Shown here piece after piece: positions 7,075 through 8,780 of a stretch of 8,780 bases of DNA. The stretch covers positions 1 through 8,780 of the forward strand of contig JAEEUX010000094.1 of the NCBI GenBank assembly GCA_016290695.1, given 5' to 3'. The first letter of the stretch is position 1. Every line of letters starts with the position of its first letter. The notes beneath the pieces are model-generated. The model saw only the letters and a list, made by a program, of their open reading frames with translations. It was not told the DNA's origin and ran no database searches. The position numbers were made by a program, and so were the translations under genes. This DNA comes from Oscillospiraceae bacterium (GTDB taxonomy: Bacteria; Bacillota; Clostridia; Oscillospirales; Oscillospiraceae).

Positions 7075-7125
7075 CGAGCTGCTTGCTTTCTTTTATACAT
7101 AAGACAAAACCCAACTGCCATGCCG

Positions 7126-7137
7126 GGGGCAAGCCCC
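7126..7137. repeat. Short palindrome GGGGCAAGCCCC, copy 1
   Basis: This 12-nt hairpin-forming palindrome-like motif is downstream of the SCIFF gene. An identical copy lies upstream of it at 7511-7522. Such G-run/C-run hairpins can be dispersed intergenic repeats; the function is unknown. Confidence 0.55.
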
Positions 7138-7159
7138 ACGGCCCACATTGGCTTCACAA

Positions 7160-7196
7160 AAAACAACAGAAAACCGCCGGAGTGTTTCCGGCGGTT
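7160..7196 (-). terminator. Terminator after the SCIFF precursor gene
   Basis: AACCGCCGG (7172-7180) and CCGGCGGTT (7188-7196) form a perfect 9-bp GC-rich stem with a 7-nt loop. On the minus strand the stem is followed by TTTTCTGTTGTTTTTT. It lies 15 nt past the precursor stop codon and before the maturase, so it should separate or attenuate expression of the two genes. Confidence 0.85.
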
Positions 7197-7210
7197 CTGC
7201 ATTTAACGGA

Positions 7211-7483
7211 TTAATGCTCGCACTTCTGGTTGGCGACGCCGCAGGAGGTCTTGCAGGCAGACTGGCAGGAGGTCTGGCACTCGCCGCAGCCGCCGTCAGC
7301 AAGGCTGCCTCTGAGGTTACGGGTGGCGAGGGTCTTTATTCTGCCGGTGTTCTCGCAGGGCTGGTTGGCAACGCCGCAGGAGGTCTTGCAGGCGGACTGG
7401 CAGGAGGTCTGGCATTCGCCGCAGCCGCCGTCAGCAAGGCTGCCTCTGAGATCGCGGGTATTGAGGGTGTTGATTCTTGTCAT
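7211..7483 (-). CDS. Tandem-duplicated six-cysteine SCIFF ranthipeptide precursor
   Basis: This is a 90-residue ribosomal peptide precursor that the downstream radical SAM enzyme would modify. It contains two complete SCIFF units. Unit 1 (residues 3-45) has Cys 21, 24, 28, 32, 36 and 43; unit 2 (48-90) has Cys 66, 69, 73, 77, 81 and 88. Each has its own recognition part (RI.TL.TR.LRGSLADGG) and its own core, CGECQTSCQSACKTSCGVAN. They match at 38 of 43 residues. The usual family member is one unit of about 45 residues. AAGGAG (7493-7498) with 9-nt spacing sets ATG 7483. No ATG, GTG or TTG codon lies in frame between the units, so they are made as one chain. The linker is ENTG. No dedicated protease or exporter gene adjoins it. 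Confidence 0.93.
   Translation of the reverse strand: MTRINTLNTRDLRGSLADGGCGECQTSCQSACKTSCGVANQPCENTGRIKTLATRNLRGSLADGGCGECQTSCQSACKTSCGVANQKCEH
7214..7342 (-). repeat. SCIFF internal repeat unit 2
   Basis: This 129-nt second unit (residues 48-90) is the C-terminal half of the precursor. By hand alignment it matches unit 1 (7349-7477) at about 113 of 129 bases, with a period of 135 nt (45 codons). Several differences are silent third-position changes, so the copies have diverged under selection for the peptide sequence rather than being a sequencing echo. Confidence 0.9.
7349..7477 (-). repeat. SCIFF internal repeat unit 1
   Basis: This 129-nt first unit encodes residues 3-45. Replacements relative to unit 2 are N5/K50, N8/A53, D11/N56, P42/K87 and N45/H90, all outside the central cysteine core, which is identical in both units. 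Confidence 0.9.
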
Positions 7484-7510
7484 AATAAATATCTCCTTTT
7501 CTATGTGCGA

Positions 7511-7522
7511 GGGGCAAGCCCC
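7511..7522. repeat. Short palindrome GGGGCAAGCCCC, copy 2
   Basis: This copy is identical to 7126-7137. It lies in the 5' leader of the SCIFF precursor transcript, 13 nt before the ribosome site, where a strong small hairpin could influence RNA stability or translation. Confidence 0.55.
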
Positions 7523-7538
7523 GCGCGGCGAAAATAGC

Positions 7539-7555
7539 GTAATAATCAGTATTAC
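7539..7555. promoter_or_regulatory. 17-nt palindrome at the SCIFF start point (possible operator)
   Basis: GTAATAATCAGTATTAC has perfect 6-nt arms around a 5-nt centre. It begins just downstream of the -10 box of the SCIFF promoter and covers the predicted start point near 7550, a classic repressor position. The regulator is not identifiable. Confidence 0.45.
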
Positions 7556-7556
7556 T

Positions 7557-7584
7557 ATTTTATCTTATTCAGCGCCGTTGTCAA
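7557..7584 (-). promoter_or_regulatory. Promoter of the SCIFF precursor gene
   Basis: On the minus strand, a perfect -35 TTGACA (7579-7584) and -10 TAAAAT (7557-7562) are 16 nt apart. The -35 lies within the last codons of the upstream decarboxylase gene, so the SCIFF gene can be expressed independently of it. The predicted leader is about 65 nt. Confidence 0.65.
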
Positions 7585-8780
7585 GATAAAACGGCGTTTT
7601 TAGAACATATATTTTATCGGGAAGGGCGCGGAAGCTGCTTTTTAAATGTATTCCGGCGGCTTCATAGGCGTTTGCAAGCTCGGAAAAGCCCTCGGGCACG
7701 CGCTCGCCGGGTATGATTATCGGGACGCCGGGGGGATAGGCCCAAATGTACTCCGCGCTCACTCTTCCGGCGGCGGACGCCGCTTCCAGCGGCTCGGAGT
7801 CCGCCTTTTCCGCCTCGAAGGGGAGGCAGACGCGCTGTACTTCGCCGGGGCAGGGGAGCGGGAGCGCTTCCGACGGGGCAAGCGTCGCGTCTATTCGGCA
7901 AAGCGCCGAGGCGAGGCACGAAAGCGTTTCCTCCGTGTCGCCCGCGCCCGTCATGGCGACGGCGTACTGCGGCGCGGCCATTTCAAGCTCTATGGAAAAT
8001 TCCTCGCGCAGCCTTTGCGCGAGCAGCGCGCCGGTGATCGCGGCGTTTTGCGTGCCGATGACGATTTTGGAGGGGTCGAAGGCGAAAGCGCCCTCGCCGG
8101 ACATGATTTTGAGGCGTTTCAGCGACGCCGTTTTCTCGCGGAACGCGCTTATCACACCGAGCCAGCGGGAAAAAATCGCCTCGCCCTCACGCGAAATAAG
8201 CTCCACGCAGCCGTCGATAGCCGCCATGAGCAGATACGATGGGCTACTCGTTTCAAAGACGGCGAGCGCGTTTTCGATGCGCCTTTCGTCCACCAAAACG
8301 CCGTTTTTGTGGATTATTGCTGTCTGCGTGAGGCAGGGAAGCGTCTTGTGCAGGCTCTGGACGACTATATCCGCGCCGCAGGAAACGCTGCCGCGCGGAA
8401 ACGCGCCGAAGCCGAGATGCGCCCCGTGCGCTTCGTCAACTATCACCGCTGCGCCGCGCTGGTGAGAAACGCGGCAGATGCCCTCAACGTCGCAGATAAC
8501 TCCCTCGTAGCTCGGGCTCGTGAGGATAACGGCGCGGGCGTTCGGGTGCGCGTCCAGCGCCGAGGCGACGGCCTCGGGCGTAACGATGCACTGCGTCCCC
8601 GTGAAGGGCTCGCGCTCGGGGTAGAGAAAATGTACGTTTATCCCGCGCAGCTCAAGCGCGTTGTAAACCGACCTGTGGCAGCAGCGCGAGCAAACCGCCT
8701 CGTCGCCCGGATAGAGCGCGGCGCGGACGGCGGCAAGGAGCGCGCCCGTCGAGCCGTTCACGCAGAACCAGCTGCGCGAG
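7565..8780 (-). CDS. Orn/Lys/Arg decarboxylase-family PLP enzyme (5' end outside window)
   Basis: This is a fold-type I pyridoxal-phosphate enzyme of the Orn/Lys/Arg decarboxylase group, most like the shorter YaaO/SpeA type, which makes a diamine or agmatine from a basic amino acid. About 404 residues are visible, and the frame stays open to the window edge. The codons before the GTG at 8761 read SRSWFC and continue into VNGSTGA, the conserved WF.vNGSTGa cofactor-site motif, so that GTG is not the true start and roughly 70 residues are missing. DEAHGAH (8417-8437) includes the Asp that would pair with the cofactor ring nitrogen. SLHKT supplies the Schiff-base Lys (8345-8347). The C-terminal YPPGVPIIIPGE is typical of the family. 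Which amino acid is used cannot be decided. Confidence 0.9.
   Translation of the reverse strand, partial: SRSWFCVNGSTGALLAAVRAALYPGDEAVCSRCCHRSVYNALELRGINVHFLYPEREPFTGTQCIVTPEAVASALDAHPNARAVILTSPSYEGVICDVEGICRVSHQRGAAVIVDEAHGAHLGFGAFPRGSVSCGADIVVQSLHKTLPCLTQTAIIHKNGVLVDERRIENALAVFETSSPSYLLMAAIDGCVELISREGEAIFSRWLGVISAFREKTASLKRLKIMSGEGAFAFDPSKIVIGTQNAAITGALLAQRLREEFSIELEMAAPQYAVAMTGAGDTEETLSCLASALCRIDATLAPSEALPLPCPGEVQRVCLPFEAEKADSEPLEAASAAGRVSAEYIWAYPPGVPIIIPGERVPEGFSELANAYEAAGIHLKSSFRALPDKIYVLKTPFYLDNGAE

Noticed and set aside
6905..7132. 75-codon minus-strand frame in the SCIFF-maturase gap
   Set aside because: It has no ribosome site, overlaps the maturase start out of frame and runs through the hairpin-rich repeat. 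The translation shows no recognisable domain.
5470..7206. Long plus-strand open frame of 578 codons antisense to the maturase
   Set aside because: It is a codon-bias shadow of the radical SAM gene. The translation is Ala/Val-rich without domains, there is no ribosome site, and the minus-strand frame carries all SPASM motifs.
7214..7477. CRISPR-like tandem repeat
   Set aside because: There are only two units of 129 nt, both coding, with no spacers.
7148..7589. Plus-strand repetitive frames opposite the SCIFF gene
   Set aside because: Their internal repeats simply mirror the duplicated SCIFF DNA. The minus-strand product is a recognised family.
8761..8761. GTG at 8761 as the true start of the decarboxylase
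   Set aside because: The frame is open upstream and the residues before it complete a conserved active-site motif, so the gene continues beyond the window.

Overview
The window looks like a moderately GC-rich member of the Clostridia, probably Oscillospiraceae/Ruminococcaceae-like. The reasons are strong AGGAG-type ribosome sites, a lipoprotein with a Gram-positive-style lipobox, an archaeal/eukaryal-type prolyl-tRNA synthetase, a clostridial zinc-ribbon membrane protein, and above all a SCIFF ranthipeptide locus, which is a hallmark of Clostridia. The taxonomic call is inference from these families; no rRNA is present.

Layout. Positions 1-1639 (+) hold a compact operon: an AbrB-type regulator, an ABC ATPase and an ABC-2 permease, with overlapping or near-overlapping ends. 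A hairpin with its U-tract on the minus strand (1678-1718) separates it from minus-strand genes: a two-helix zinc-ribbon protein (1782-2174), a DUF4349 lipoprotein (2373-3470) and proS (3605-5041). Between the first two of these lies a 76-nt palindrome that appears to be both the terminator of the lipoprotein gene and the site of the next gene's promoter. A short plus-strand gene (5159-5473) for a carboxypeptidase-regulatory-like beta-sandwich protein is bracketed by copies of an 18-nt repeat.

The right third (minus strand) is the most interesting part. A promoter at 7557-7584, with a 17-nt palindrome at its predicted start point, drives a 90-aa SCIFF precursor. It is followed by a perfect hairpin terminator, a 290-nt gap with a hairpin-rich element bounded by imperfect inverted repeats, and the radical SAM/SPASM SCIFF maturase (5557-6921). 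The precursor is not the usual single peptide of about 45 residues: it is an in-frame tandem duplication, with two complete recognition-plus-core units, twelve cysteines, and no start codon between the units. In both units the residue that aligns with the reported thioether acceptor Thr of the model SCIFF peptide is Gly. Upstream of it, and running off the right edge, is a PLP-dependent Orn/Lys/Arg decarboxylase-family gene.

The peptide and its maturase form a clear functional pair. The AbrB-ABC genes form a second. The remaining genes are single housekeeping or envelope functions. No rRNA, tRNA, CRISPR array, transposase or phage gene was seen.
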